Below are positions 9,907-18,934 of a stretch of 38,042 bases of DNA, one piece after another. The DNA is taken from NCBI GenBank assembly GCA_020061125.1, contig JAGUYV010000085.1, positions 1 to 38,042 of the forward strand, read 5' to 3'. The notes below the pieces were generated by a model that did not search any database, was not told the origin of the DNA, and saw only the letters and a program-made list of their open reading frames with translations. How positions within the stretch are numbered: the stretch's first letter is position 1; each line of letters opens with the position of its first letter. The stretch comes from a bacterium. Lineage in GTDB: Bacteria; UBP15; UBA6099; DSWB01. The position numbers and the translations under genes were made by a program.

Positions 9907-10069
9907 GAAAATGCTCCCGCCCGTGTGCCTTCTGTACCATGATCCATGCGGCGCGCGGTTTTTTGACCGTGCGCGCGCGGAATGATACAATATTCCATAT
10001 TTCATAACCATCCCTGGCGCACGCCCCTTGAGGCGCGGCCCGGCGGCTTTTTGCGAGGTTTGTTTTTTC

Positions 10070-11614
10070 ATGGAGAAAAAACGCGACACCTGGGACAGCC
10101 GGTTTATCTTTGTCATGGCGGCCATAGGCTCGGCCGTGGGCCTCGGCAATGTGTGGCGGTTTCCCTATACCTGCTACAAGTACGGGGGCGGCGCGTTCCT
10201 GATCCCGTTTTTCGTGGCCCTGCTCACTGCCGGGATCCCGCTCATGATCCTCGAATTCGGCCTGGGGCACAAGATGCGCGCGGCTGCGCCCCTGGCGTTC
10301 CGTTCCATCAGAAAAAAATACGAGTGGGTGGGCTGGTTCGCCGTGCTCACGGGCCTGTTTGTGATGACCTACTACGGCGTGGTTATGGGCTGGTGCTTCC
10401 GCTATCTGGCCTACGCAATCAACATGGCCTGGGGCAACGACACACAGGGCTTTTTCTACAACGGCGTGCTGAAGCTGTCCGGGGGCATCGGAGACATCGG
10501 CGCGCCCGTGGGCTGGACCCTGTTCGGCCTGTTCCTGTGCTGGCTCGGCGTGTTCTTCAGCATCATCAAGGGCGTGAAATCCGTGGGCAAGGTCGTGATG
10601 TGGACCGTGCCCGTGCCCGTCATACTGCTTTTAGCGTTCGTGATCCGCGGCGTGACCCTGCCCGGCGCCATGGACGGCTTGAGCTATTATCTCACACCCG
10701 ATCTCATGGCCCTCCTTGACTGGGAAGTGTGGCTACAGGCCTATGGCCAGGTGTTCTTTTCCTTGAGTATCGGATTTGGCGTAATGATCGCTTACGGGAG
10801 TTTCCTTTCCGAGGACAGCGATGTGACCAACTGCGCATTCATCACCTGCCTCGCGGACGCTGGCATCTGTTTCATGGCCGGGTTCGCCGTGTTTTCCACC
10901 CTGGGTTATCTCGCGTTCACCGAGGGCAAGGATGTGGCCGAAGTGGTCAAGAGCGGTCCCGGGCTGGCGTTCGTCACCTATCCGCTGATCATCAACAAGC
11001 TGCACTTCATTCCCCAGGCGTTCGGCGTGATGTTCTTTCTGATGCTGCTCACCCTTGGCATAGATTCCGCGTTCTCGCTTGTGGAAGCCGGAGTGGCCGG
11101 TTCGATTGACAAATGGGGCCTCAACCGCGTGTCAGTGAACGCCATTATCTCGTTTCTGGCGTTCGCCTTCGGCATTCTATACACCACGCGCGCCGGTCTG
11201 TACTGGCTGGACATCGTGGACTTTTACCTCACGAATTACGGGCTGGCCATCGTGGGACTGCTGGAGTGCGTTCTCGTGGGCTATGTGTATGGGGCGGACA
11301 AAATCAGGGAGCATGTGAATCGCACCTCGGAGATCCGCATCGGCGTGTGGTGGGACTTGTGCATCAAGATCGTTACACCGGTCATTCTCCTGTGGATGAT
11401 CCTGGCCAAGCTGCTGAATGTGAACGGGATCGCAGCGAAACTGGCGGGCCGTGGACCCGAGGGCGCGCCATGGCGCGAAATCCTGTTCAATCCTCCATAC
11501 GAAGGGTATCCCGCGTGGGCGCAGATGGCTGGAGGTTGGGGCCTGCTGCTGGCGCTTTTTGTTGCGGCCCTGATCATATCGAGCGTGAAATCGAGGAGGG
11601 ACGGCAATGCCTGA
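10070..11614 (+). CDS. Sodium-dependent NSS/SNF-family transporter
   Basis: WDSRFIFVMAAIGSAVGLGNVWRFPYTCYKYGGGAFLIPFF, typical NSS N-terminus; multiple TM segments. Confidence 0.95.
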   Translation: MEKKRDTWDSRFIFVMAAIGSAVGLGNVWRFPYTCYKYGGGAFLIPFFVALLTAGIPLMILEFGLGHKMRAAAPLAFRSIRKKYEWVGWFAVLTGLFVMTYYGVVMGWCFRYLAYAINMAWGNDTQGFFYNGVLKLSGGIGDIGAPVGWTLFGLFLCWLGVFFSIIKGVKSVGKVVMWTVPVPVILLLAFVIRGVTLPGAMDGLSYYLTPDLMALLDWEVWLQAYGQVFFSLSIGFGVMIAYGSFLSEDSDVTNCAFITCLADAGICFMAGFAVFSTLGYLAFTEGKDVAEVVKSGPGLAFVTYPLIINKLHFIPQAFGVMFFLMLLTLGIDSAFSLVEAGVAGSIDKWGLNRVSVNAIISFLAFAFGILYTTRAGLYWLDIVDFYLTNYGLAIVGLLECVLVGYVYGADKIREHVNRTSEIRIGVWWDLCIKIVTPVILLWMILAKLLNVNGIAAKLAGRGPEGAPWREILFNPPYEGYPAWAQMAGGWGLLLALFVAALIISSVKSRRDGNA

Positions 11615-11726
11615 ATCCGCATGGGCCATGCTCATCATCGCCTGCACCGTACTGTACGGAGGGCTTGCCTGCTGTATCGGCATATCCATGGGCGCCCGAA
11701 AGAAAAACAACGGGTCCGGAAAATGA
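11607..11726 (+). CDS. MetS-like small subunit of the NSS transporter (39 aa)
   Basis: MPESAWAMLIIACTVLYGGLACCIGISMGARKKNNGSGK*; overlaps the transporter stop by 8 bp (ATGCCTGA). Confidence 0.75.
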   Translation: MPESAWAMLIIACTVLYGGLACCIGISMGARKKNNGSGK

Positions 11727-11771
11727 ATCGCGCTTATTTGCGCGCCAGGCGGCCCATCCTTAAATTCCCCC

Positions 11772-12734
11772 ATGGCTGACATCCTTTCGATAGCGCCCTT
11801 TCTGGACGGCCTCACGGTGCGGCCCGGCGCGAGTCATTACGGGTTGCACATATTCCCGGTGTGCGAAATACCGGGAAGAACGGCCGCGGAATGTCCCGAA
11901 TTGTTGTCCCTGGCGCAGGGGCTGTCTTCAGGGCGTTTGCTGATTGGTGAAACCGGAGAAATGGACAAGGTGCGCATCCGCAACGCGAGCGGAGCGGGCG
12001 CGTTGCTGCTTGACGGCGAAACCCTCATTGGAGGCGCGCAGAACCGCATGATCAATGCGGCCGCGGTCGTGCCGTCGCGCCATGAGGCGGACCTGCCGTG
12101 TTCGTGCGTGGAGGTGCGGCGCTGGGACATGAAACGCAAAGATGATATCCCCGAGGGCAAACGCGCGTTCCGCGTGAGCGCCATGGCCTACGGACGACTG
12201 CGCCGGCTGCGCATGGAGCACGCGCACCGGTCGCTGCGCGCAGACCGCTCCGTGCGCGTGGAGCAGGATGCGGTGTGGAAGGACATTGTGTCCGGGTTCG
12301 GTGTCAGCGGCGCGAACACAAAAACCCTCGACCTGCACGATTTGTACGAGCACTGGGACGCGGCCCTGCGCATGATCGAGCCGCGCTTCTTCATTCACAA
12401 AAACCAGGCGGGAATCATGTCGTTTCTGGACAGGCGCACCTGGCATCTGGATCTGTTCCGGGACCATGACATGCTGTACAAATACTTCAAGCCGTTGGTG
12501 CGCGCCTATGCGTTCGAGGCGCTGATCCGCCTGGAATCCGGAACGCCCGCACGCGGCGCCGCGCAATTGGAGCATGCGCGGGATATATTCAAGTCCCTGC
12601 GTACGGCCTCTTGCCACGCCTTCGCCGCACCCGGCGGCGCGGCCAGGGCGGTGTTCTTCGCCACGCGCGCGGCTCACGGCACGGCGCTGCTTGCCGACTC
12701 GCATCTCATTCAGCTCACCGCATGCTCGAAATGA
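11772..12734 (+). CDS. DUF6569 / ARPP-1-like protein
   Basis: LLLDGETLIGGAQNRMINAAAVVPSRHEADLPCSCVEVRRWDMK resembles the DGE-L-G-QNR ... CVE-RW signature. Confidence 0.6.
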   Translation: MADILSIAPFLDGLTVRPGASHYGLHIFPVCEIPGRTAAECPELLSLAQGLSSGRLLIGETGEMDKVRIRNASGAGALLLDGETLIGGAQNRMINAAAVVPSRHEADLPCSCVEVRRWDMKRKDDIPEGKRAFRVSAMAYGRLRRLRMEHAHRSLRADRSVRVEQDAVWKDIVSGFGVSGANTKTLDLHDLYEHWDAALRMIEPRFFIHKNQAGIMSFLDRRTWHLDLFRDHDMLYKYFKPLVRAYAFEALIRLESGTPARGAAQLEHARDIFKSLRTASCHAFAAPGGAARAVFFATRAAHGTALLADSHLIQLTACSK

Positions 12735-12787
12735 CGCGCCGCGCGCATCCTTCTGATTCTCATAATGGAATTGAATACGAAGTAAGC

Positions 12788-12819
12788 CGCCGCCTGTGCC
12801 GGGACCCGGCTGCGGCGGG
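12788..12819. terminator. GC-rich hairpin between convergent genes
   Basis: CCGCCGC ... GCGGCGG enclosing GCCGGG-A-CCCGGC; no clear T-tract. Confidence 0.4.
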
Positions 12820-12827
12820 GAGATCGG

Positions 12828-13223
12828 CTATTTTGCGCCTTTTTTGCGCGCCTTGCGAAGCGCGGGCGGGGTCTTGCTGAATTCCAGCTCCACGCTGGGC
12901 GCGTCGCCCCACAGCGAGTACAGGTTGTAATAGCTTCTTTTTTCAGGGTCGAAGATGTGGATGATGATGCTCCCGATATCAATGATGACCCAGCCGGACT
13001 GCGCGCTGCCCTCGATACCGAGGATGCGCACTTCGCGGTCCATGATCAGTTCCTTGAGAGTTTCAAGCAGGGCGTCCAGGTGGAGCCGGTTCTTGCCGGA
13101 CATAATGAGCAGGAAGTCGGTATAGGAACTCAACTTGCGGACTTCGAGCAATTCGATGTCGAAGGCGAGTTTGTGGTGCGCCGCGTTGGCCAGAGTTCTG
13201 GCGAGTTGTTTTCCTACGATCAA
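12828..13223 (-). CDS. rsfS: Ribosome silencing factor RsfS (TTG start)
   Basis: YTDFLLIMSGKNRLHLDALLETL, GSAQSGWVIIDIGSIIIHIFDPEKRSYYNLYSLWGDAP; adjacent to LCP and nadD. Confidence 0.93.
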   Translation of the reverse strand: MIVGKQLARTLANAAHHKLAFDIELLEVRKLSSYTDFLLIMSGKNRLHLDALLETLKELIMDREVRILGIEGSAQSGWVIIDIGSIIIHIFDPEKRSYYNLYSLWGDAPSVELEFSKTPPALRKARKKGAK

Positions 13224-13246
13224 GGGGCGTGCCTCACTTTTCCGGT

Positions 13247-14542
13247 TCAGAGTTTGTCGCTGCCCACGATGACCGAAATGTCGGCTAGCGATTGCGGATC
13301 GGGGTCGCTGCGCAGATCGGCGTCGAAGATGCGGGCGATGTGTCTGCCGAAGGGCGTGTCGCGGTGCATCACGACCACGCTTTTGCTGTAATCGAAGCTG
13401 TCCGCGTTATCCGTGCCGATGATGTCGAAGCCGAAATAGGACAGGCGGCGCGCGTAGATGTCCGCGATGCCTTTCTGCCGGCAGCCATTCAGCACAGTGA
13501 TTTTAATTTTCTCATTGTCGGGGTGATAACCGCCCTTGAGCGCTCCCGCCACGAGATAGGGCAGTTCGCGCTCGTCGGCCAGCACCACGCTCATGCCGTG
13601 GAGCATGTCAGGCACGCCGGGCACGGTAAAGTGGTTGATGTTGCGGCTCATTGTTTTATCGTAGAAACCGGCGAGGGCGGCGATGTCCTGGATGGACATG
13701 TTGCGGTCAAGCATGGGCGGGGAGCCGTTGTCTCGGGCTTTGAGTTGCTGGCGTTCCATGGCGTTGAGCACATCGGGCACGCGGCGCAGGTTGCGCGTGT
13801 CTCGGAATTTCTTGGAGAAGAGCTGTAGGAGTTTCTGCTGCCGGTGGATGCGGCCGAAGTCGCCTTCGGCGTCGTGGCGGAAGCGCGCGTACTGCATGGC
13901 TTTCAAGCCGTCCAGGTGTTGCGGCCCCGGCTGCAGGTCAATGTCGAGGTTGCCCCGCCGGTCGCGGTATTTCATGCGCTTCTCCACGGTTACGTCTATG
14001 CCGCCCATGGCGTCCACCAGCGCCACGAATCCGTCTATGTTCACAACAAAGTAATAGTCAATGTCAATGCCGAGAAACTGTTCCAGAGTTTGAATGAGCA
14101 GGTCTTCTTCGCCAAGGGCGTAAGCCGAGTTGATCTTCTGTTTCCCGTGACCGGGGACATCCACATAGGTGTCACGGGGAACGAATACGAAGTTTGCATA
14201 TTTGTTCTTGGCGGAAATGCGCGCCACCATGATGGTGTCCGATCGTTTGGGACCGTCGAGGTCGTCAAGCCCGGCGATGACGACATTGAAATCTTCGTCA
14301 ATGGGCGTGAGCGCGGCTTCAGCTTTCTTGCCTCTGGGGTTGATCACATCCTCGAAGATCTGCCTGAATATGTTTGCGTCTCCCTTACCTGAAAGAATCA
14401 GAGATGCGACAAGGGCGCTCAACATGAGGCATAGAGACGCGAATCCCACGAGCACATAAATGTACCACTTGTATCCGGCCTGCTGCCGGTACGGTGTTTT
14501 GATTGGCGCTTTCACTGTTCCTGGTTTTACGGTCTTTGGCAT
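13247..14542 (-). CDS. LytR-CpsA-Psr (LCP) family protein with LytR_C-like C-terminus
   Basis: GLDDLDGPKRSDTIMVARISAKNKYANFVFVPRDTYVDVPGHGKQKINSAYALG; KITVLNGCRQKGIADIYARRL. Confidence 0.92.
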   Translation of the reverse strand: MPKTVKPGTVKAPIKTPYRQQAGYKWYIYVLVGFASLCLMLSALVASLILSGKGDANIFRQIFEDVINPRGKKAEAALTPIDEDFNVVIAGLDDLDGPKRSDTIMVARISAKNKYANFVFVPRDTYVDVPGHGKQKINSAYALGEEDLLIQTLEQFLGIDIDYYFVVNIDGFVALVDAMGGIDVTVEKRMKYRDRRGNLDIDLQPGPQHLDGLKAMQYARFRHDAEGDFGRIHRQQKLLQLFSKKFRDTRNLRRVPDVLNAMERQQLKARDNGSPPMLDRNMSIQDIAALAGFYDKTMSRNINHFTVPGVPDMLHGMSVVLADERELPYLVAGALKGGYHPDNEKIKITVLNGCRQKGIADIYARRLSYFGFDIIGTDNADSFDYSKSVVVMHRDTPFGRHIARIFDADLRSDPDPQSLADISVIVGSDKL

Positions 14543-14572
14543 GTGAAAAGAAACCTTCTTTGCAATGCGGAA

Positions 14573-15244
14573 TCACGCCGGGTTTGTATAAAGCCCGTGC
14601 TTTCGGATGTATTGCTCCACGGATTCCGGGAGCAGATATTTGATGGGCCGTCCGCTTCGCACGCGCTCGCGGATGTCGGTGGAGGAAATTGCGAGCGCCG
14701 ACGCCTGCAGCAGCTTGAGCTTTCGGAAACGCGCGGGTCCCACGGCCTCCTTGAGCCGGTTGAAGTCGTAGCCCGGACGGCTGGCCGCAATCACCGTGGC
14801 TAGGTCCATGATTTCATCGTGGCTGCGCCAGGTGAGGATTTCCATGACCGCGTCGCTGCCCGTGATGAAGTATAACTCGGGATTCCGGCTCTTGTTGATT
14901 TCAAGGAAATGCCGGATGGTGTCTATGGAATACGACTTGCCCCTGCGGTCCACTTCCGCGCGGGACACGGAGAAGAAAGGATTGGTGTAGATTGCGAGCA
15001 CGGTCATGAGGTAGCGGTGCTCGGTGGGGGCGATGTCGGAATTCTTTTTGTGCGGAGGATGCCCGGAGGGAACGAACACAACTTCATCCATGCCGAATTT
15101 GCATCGCGCCTGCTCGGCGCACAAGAGGTGGCCGTAGTGGATGGGATTGAAGGTTCCGCCCATGATGCCGAGGCGCAACCTTTTTCGGGCGCGTGTGCGG
15201 GTTATCGAGAGATCCCCGGGTTGAGGGGATGGTGAACGAGCCAT
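14573..15244 (-). CDS. nadD: Nicotinate-nucleotide adenylyltransferase
   Basis: LGIMGGTFNPIHYGHLLCAEQARCKFGMDEVVFVPSGHPPHK, ISSTDIRERVRSGRPIKYLLPESVEQYIRKHGLY. Confidence 0.95.
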   Translation of the reverse strand: MARSPSPQPGDLSITRTRARKRLRLGIMGGTFNPIHYGHLLCAEQARCKFGMDEVVFVPSGHPPHKKNSDIAPTEHRYLMTVLAIYTNPFFSVSRAEVDRRGKSYSIDTIRHFLEINKSRNPELYFITGSDAVMEILTWRSHDEIMDLATVIAASRPGYDFNRLKEAVGPARFRKLKLLQASALAISSTDIRERVRSGRPIKYLLPESVEQYIRKHGLYTNPA

Positions 15245-15268
15245 AGTGTGTCCATGCGGAGCGCGTGA

Positions 15269-16138
15269 TTAATCCTTGCGGAAAATGTTGCCGAGCAGGC
15301 CGCCGCTCTTGCGGGGCTTCTCGGCCAGAATGTCTTCTTCCTGGAGCCGCGCGGCTTCCCGGAGCTTGTTCTTGAGCAGCTCGTTTTCGCGGAGCAGAAC
15401 CTGGTACTTGCCCTGGGCCACGGCGCCCTCTTCGGAGAGCTTGTCAATTTTGCTCATGAGTTGCTGGAATTCAATGGTTTCGCCGCCCATGGAAGCAGGC
15501 TGCTGCGGAGCGGGAGCGGGCGTGCGCATTTTGATGGCCAGTCCGTCCATGCCCTTGCGCACTTCGGCGATCTGCGCCTTGAGTTCCTTGAATTGCGCCT
15601 GGCCGTCGGCGTTGAGATCCTTGATGGCCTTGCGGTTGGCGTCCGTGCGGTTCACGGTCTCGATGATGAGAAGCTCGACATCGTGCTGGAGCCGCTCCAC
15701 GGACTTGTGCAGTTTGAGCATCATGCGCGACTGGGCTTCCTGCTGCTGCTGGAGCTTGAGGGTTACGGACCCGTATTTCACGACCTCGCCGGTGAGCGCT
15801 GTGAACAGATGTCCCAGGTAATCGAGCTTGGCGTTGGACTGCGATACGATCTGCTGTTGCTTTTCAGCAATAGCCTTCTCTTCTTCTTTACCCAGAAGGT
15901 CCTTGTAGCGGCTTTCCAGGAGTTCGCGGATTTCGAGCCAGTCTTTTTTCTGATCCTCGCGCATTTCGCGGATGTCGCGCAGCACCGAGTATCCGGTTTC
16001 GTCGAATTTCTTGCGCTTTCCCTCGCCGTGCATCACGAAGAACTCGGGGAAGAAATCCTTGTACTTGACGATGGTGCTTTTGGGGATATCGAGTTCCTGT
16101 GAGAGATCCCGCAGAGAATAGTATTTGTTGGCGTTCAT
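15269..16138 (-). CDS. N-terminal HTH (MerR-like) plus long coiled-coil protein
   Basis: YYSLRDLSQELDIPKSTIVKYKDFFPEFF HTH, then charged heptad-rich helices; ATG at 16138, 2 bp after the upstream stop. Confidence 0.7.
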   Translation of the reverse strand: MNANKYYSLRDLSQELDIPKSTIVKYKDFFPEFFVMHGEGKRKKFDETGYSVLRDIREMREDQKKDWLEIRELLESRYKDLLGKEEEKAIAEKQQQIVSQSNAKLDYLGHLFTALTGEVVKYGSVTLKLQQQQEAQSRMMLKLHKSVERLQHDVELLIIETVNRTDANRKAIKDLNADGQAQFKELKAQIAEVRKGMDGLAIKMRTPAPAPQQPASMGGETIEFQQLMSKIDKLSEEGAVAQGKYQVLLRENELLKNKLREAARLQEEDILAEKPRKSGGLLGNIFRKD

Positions 16139-16140
16139 AC

Positions 16141-16905
16141 TCAAGACCTGTCCGAGGGATTGTCGCCGCGAATGAAGCTGCCCCAGATGCGGGAGCGGCC
16201 GGGCGGGTTTTTCACGGGCTTGCGCAGGCTTTCCATTTCCTTGAGCTTTTCGAGAAGCTGCAGGATTTCCTGTTCTTTTTCCTTGATCACGGCGTCTTTG
16301 TGCCTGACTTCCTCGCGCAGCAGGGCCAGGCCGCGTTCGTTGGATATGATGGTGGCCTTGAGGGCTTCGGTTTCTTCGGCGCGGTTTTTTGTTCCGTGGA
16401 GCTGGGGCAGGGCGCGTTCGGATTTGGCGCTGGCGAGTTCCTGCTTGAGGTTTCGAATTTCGTCGCGCAGGGCGTTGTTTTCTTCATCGAGCTGTTCGGT
16501 CCGTCCTCGCAGGTCTTCGAGTTCTTCCAGGGTTTCATCTCTGGGGCCTTCGAGGGCCGACAGGCGGCGATCCATGTGTTCCAGGCGTTCGTTTATCTGG
16601 TCCAGCCCGGACTTGATTTCCAGCGCCAGGCCCGGGTCCGCGGCTGCGGCCAGCGGCTCGGGTTCGGATTCCTGAAGCAATGCTTCCACTTCTTTTTCGG
16701 GGATGAACCACACATTGCGGATTTTGTCCGCGCGGATCTTTCCGGACTGGATGTAACGCCTGATGGTTTTGGTGCTGACCTCGAGGCGGTCCGCGGCATC
16801 CTTGATGTCCACATAACCGGCCAGAGGCTGCGCCCTGCGGCTGTCGCTGTTGTCGAGTTGGGGCTGTGCCGGCACTAGCGCCTCCCGGTGCGCGTTATGT
16901 TGCAA
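16141..16905 (-). CDS. HTH (excisionase/MerR-type) plus coiled-coil protein
   Basis: GYVDIKDAADRLEVSTKTIRRYIQSGKIRADKIRNVWFIPEKEVEALLQE followed by long coiled coil. Confidence 0.75.
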   Translation of the reverse strand: MQHNAHREALVPAQPQLDNSDSRRAQPLAGYVDIKDAADRLEVSTKTIRRYIQSGKIRADKIRNVWFIPEKEVEALLQESEPEPLAAAADPGLALEIKSGLDQINERLEHMDRRLSALEGPRDETLEELEDLRGRTEQLDEENNALRDEIRNLKQELASAKSERALPQLHGTKNRAEETEALKATIISNERGLALLREEVRHKDAVIKEKEQEILQLLEKLKEMESLRKPVKNPPGRSRIWGSFIRGDNPSDRS

Positions 16906-17157
16906 TAGCTTGCGCGGGCGCCATGGCCCGCTTTTAAAGAATACTTCTTACTTGTATATAATCCACTGGATATTAACAAATTTGCATACAGGCTTCAAGT
17001 TTGGTGCAATGGCGTCGCGGCAGAGCGGCGGCCGTCGCGTCCCGGCCCGCAGTTCGTCCCGGCGTTCACGGTGTCCCGCGCGCAATGTATTTTTGGCGGA
17101 TTTCCTTTGTTCTGCTATGATTTGAAACAAGTAACCGATCCGCAGGGAGAGCATGGC

Positions 17158-17925
17158 GTGATCTGGATCATTCTTCCCGCATACAATGAGGCCGCGTGCA
17201 TCGGCTCGCTTCTGGACAAGATTGACGCGGTGGGGCAGGGGTTTGCCGGCGGGTTTCGCGTGCTTGTGGTGGATGACGGCAGCGCAGACGGCACCGCGGA
17301 CATCGTGCGCGCGCACGGCCTGGCGCGCCGCGGCCTTGCGGATGTGACCGCGCATTCCCGAAACATGGGTCTGGGCGCGGCCATGGACACGGGCATCCGC
17401 GAGTTTATGGAGCGCAGCGCACCCGGAGACATCATGGTGACCATGGATGCCGACGATACGCACGAGCCGTCATTTATTCCCTCTCTTCTCGATGCCCTGG
17501 AACAGGGCGCGGATGTGGCCATTGCCTCGCGGTTTCAACCCGGAGGGCGCGAAGTAGGCGTGAGTTTTGGTCGCCGGGTGTTCAGCCGGGGCGTGCGCGT
17601 GTTCATGCGCTTCGTGGCGCCGGTTCCGGGCGTGCGCGACTACAGTTGCGGATACCGGGCTTACAAGCGATCGGCCCTGGAAGCCGGCCGCAAGGTCTTC
17701 GGGGACGCGCTTGCGGAATCCCGGCATTTTTCCATCATGGCCGAACTGTTGATCAAGCTGGCCGCGGCCGGCGCCGGATTCAGGGAAGTCCCGTTCACGC
17801 TGCGTTATGACAGAAAGCAGGGGCCGAGCAAAATTCGCATCAGCGCCACCCTGCGCGGGTATCTGGACCTTGTGCTCATGGCGCGGCGCGCGCGCGCGCA
17901 GGCCCGGGCCGCTCGCCTGCGATGA
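17158..17925 (+). CDS. Family 2 glycosyltransferase (dolichyl-phosphate-sugar synthase-like), GTG start
   Basis: VIWIILPAYNEAACIGSLLDKI, VLVVDDGSADGTADIV, NMGLGAAMDTGIREF, VTMDADDTHEPSFIPSLL; AGGGAGA upstream of GTG. Confidence 0.88.
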   Translation: MIWIILPAYNEAACIGSLLDKIDAVGQGFAGGFRVLVVDDGSADGTADIVRAHGLARRGLADVTAHSRNMGLGAAMDTGIREFMERSAPGDIMVTMDADDTHEPSFIPSLLDALEQGADVAIASRFQPGGREVGVSFGRRVFSRGVRVFMRFVAPVPGVRDYSCGYRAYKRSALEAGRKVFGDALAESRHFSIMAELLIKLAAAGAGFREVPFTLRYDRKQGPSKIRISATLRGYLDLVLMARRARAQARAARLR

Positions 17926-18008
17926 TTTGATTCCGCAGCCTTTGAACAAAACGCGAATCGGGCTTATCATATCTTCAGACACTGGAAAATTTGCGCACGG
18001 GGACATTT

Positions 18009-18782
18009 ATGACAATCCGCAAACAAGCCGTTATCTCCGCCCTGTTTATTGTGTTGGCTGGGGCCGTGCCGTGCGCACCGGCGCGGGCAGCGTCCCTGTC
18101 CGCACAGCAGGTTGTCGAAAAGCTCTTTCAGCGATTCAAGGAACAGAACATCCGCACCATGATGTACGAGGAAATTCGCACCGTGTCCAACAAGATGCGC
18201 GACAAGGGCGGGCAGGGCGGCATGATGACGCTGAACAGAGACAACGCCACGACTTATGTGATGCGATACTTCTACAAAGCGCCGGACCGGCACGGCTATC
18301 GCATGCTTTCCGAACCCGTTAAAAATTTCTGGCCCGGGCATCCCAGCCAGGAGAATGCCATCACCATGGATGAACGCTGGCTAGAGCGCGTCCGCGAGCA
18401 TTACGATGTGAGCCTGGCCGCGGATTTCGTGTACAAGGGCCGCCCGTGTTATACGCTCATTTTGAACCCCAAACCCGGCCAGGAATGGACCTTTCCCATG
18501 AGTTGGTATGTGGATAAGGAGAAGTTCCTGGTGCTGTCCGTGACGCACCTGGTGCGCAAAGGCCCCAAGAGCAGTTCCTTCACCACCGGAGAGATTACAT
18601 ATGGCCGCGTCCACGGGTTCCTCGTGCCAGTGAAAGCGCACTGGAAGACCACGGTGCGGGACATGCCATACCAGTTCGAGTTCCAGGTCCGCTATGAGAA
18701 CTATGTGTTCAACGCGCCGCTTGACGACAGTGTGTTCAAGAAAGAGCCAGCGCCCAAAGGCGCGTCGGGCGCTTCGGATTAA
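18009..18782 (+). CDS. Exported protein, DUF1571/lipoprotein-sorting-like
   Basis: Signal-peptide-like N-terminus MTIRKQAVISALFIVLAGAVPCAPARA; beta-rich remainder. Family assignment tentative. Confidence 0.6.
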   Translation: MTIRKQAVISALFIVLAGAVPCAPARAASLSAQQVVEKLFQRFKEQNIRTMMYEEIRTVSNKMRDKGGQGGMMTLNRDNATTYVMRYFYKAPDRHGYRMLSEPVKNFWPGHPSQENAITMDERWLERVREHYDVSLAADFVYKGRPCYTLILNPKPGQEWTFPMSWYVDKEKFLVLSVTHLVRKGPKSSSFTTGEITYGRVHGFLVPVKAHWKTTVRDMPYQFEFQVRYENYVFNAPLDDSVFKKEPAPKGASGASD

Positions 18783-18844
18783 CAGTTCTGACGCTTTCTG
18801 ACTCCGACGATATCCATCGCCAGAAAAATCAGCGCAAAAAAAAG

Positions 18845-18868
18845 CCGGCCGATTCATATTTCGGCCGG
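18845..18868 (-). terminator. Intrinsic terminator of flagellin gene 1
   Basis: CCGGCCGA-N8-TCGGCCGG; on the minus strand followed by CTTTTTTTT. Confidence 0.85.
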
Positions 18869-18934
18869 TTCAGGTGTGTCCTTATCTACAGATCCAGTCG
18901 GAAGTGAAGCCTGTGTCTGATGGCGTGCGCCGGG

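Noticed and set aside
16914-16934. GCGGGC-GCCATG-GCCCGC-TTTT hairpin as a plus-strand terminator
   Set aside because: No plus-strand gene ends upstream of it; it lies in the divergent region before a minus-strand gene, so its role is unclear.
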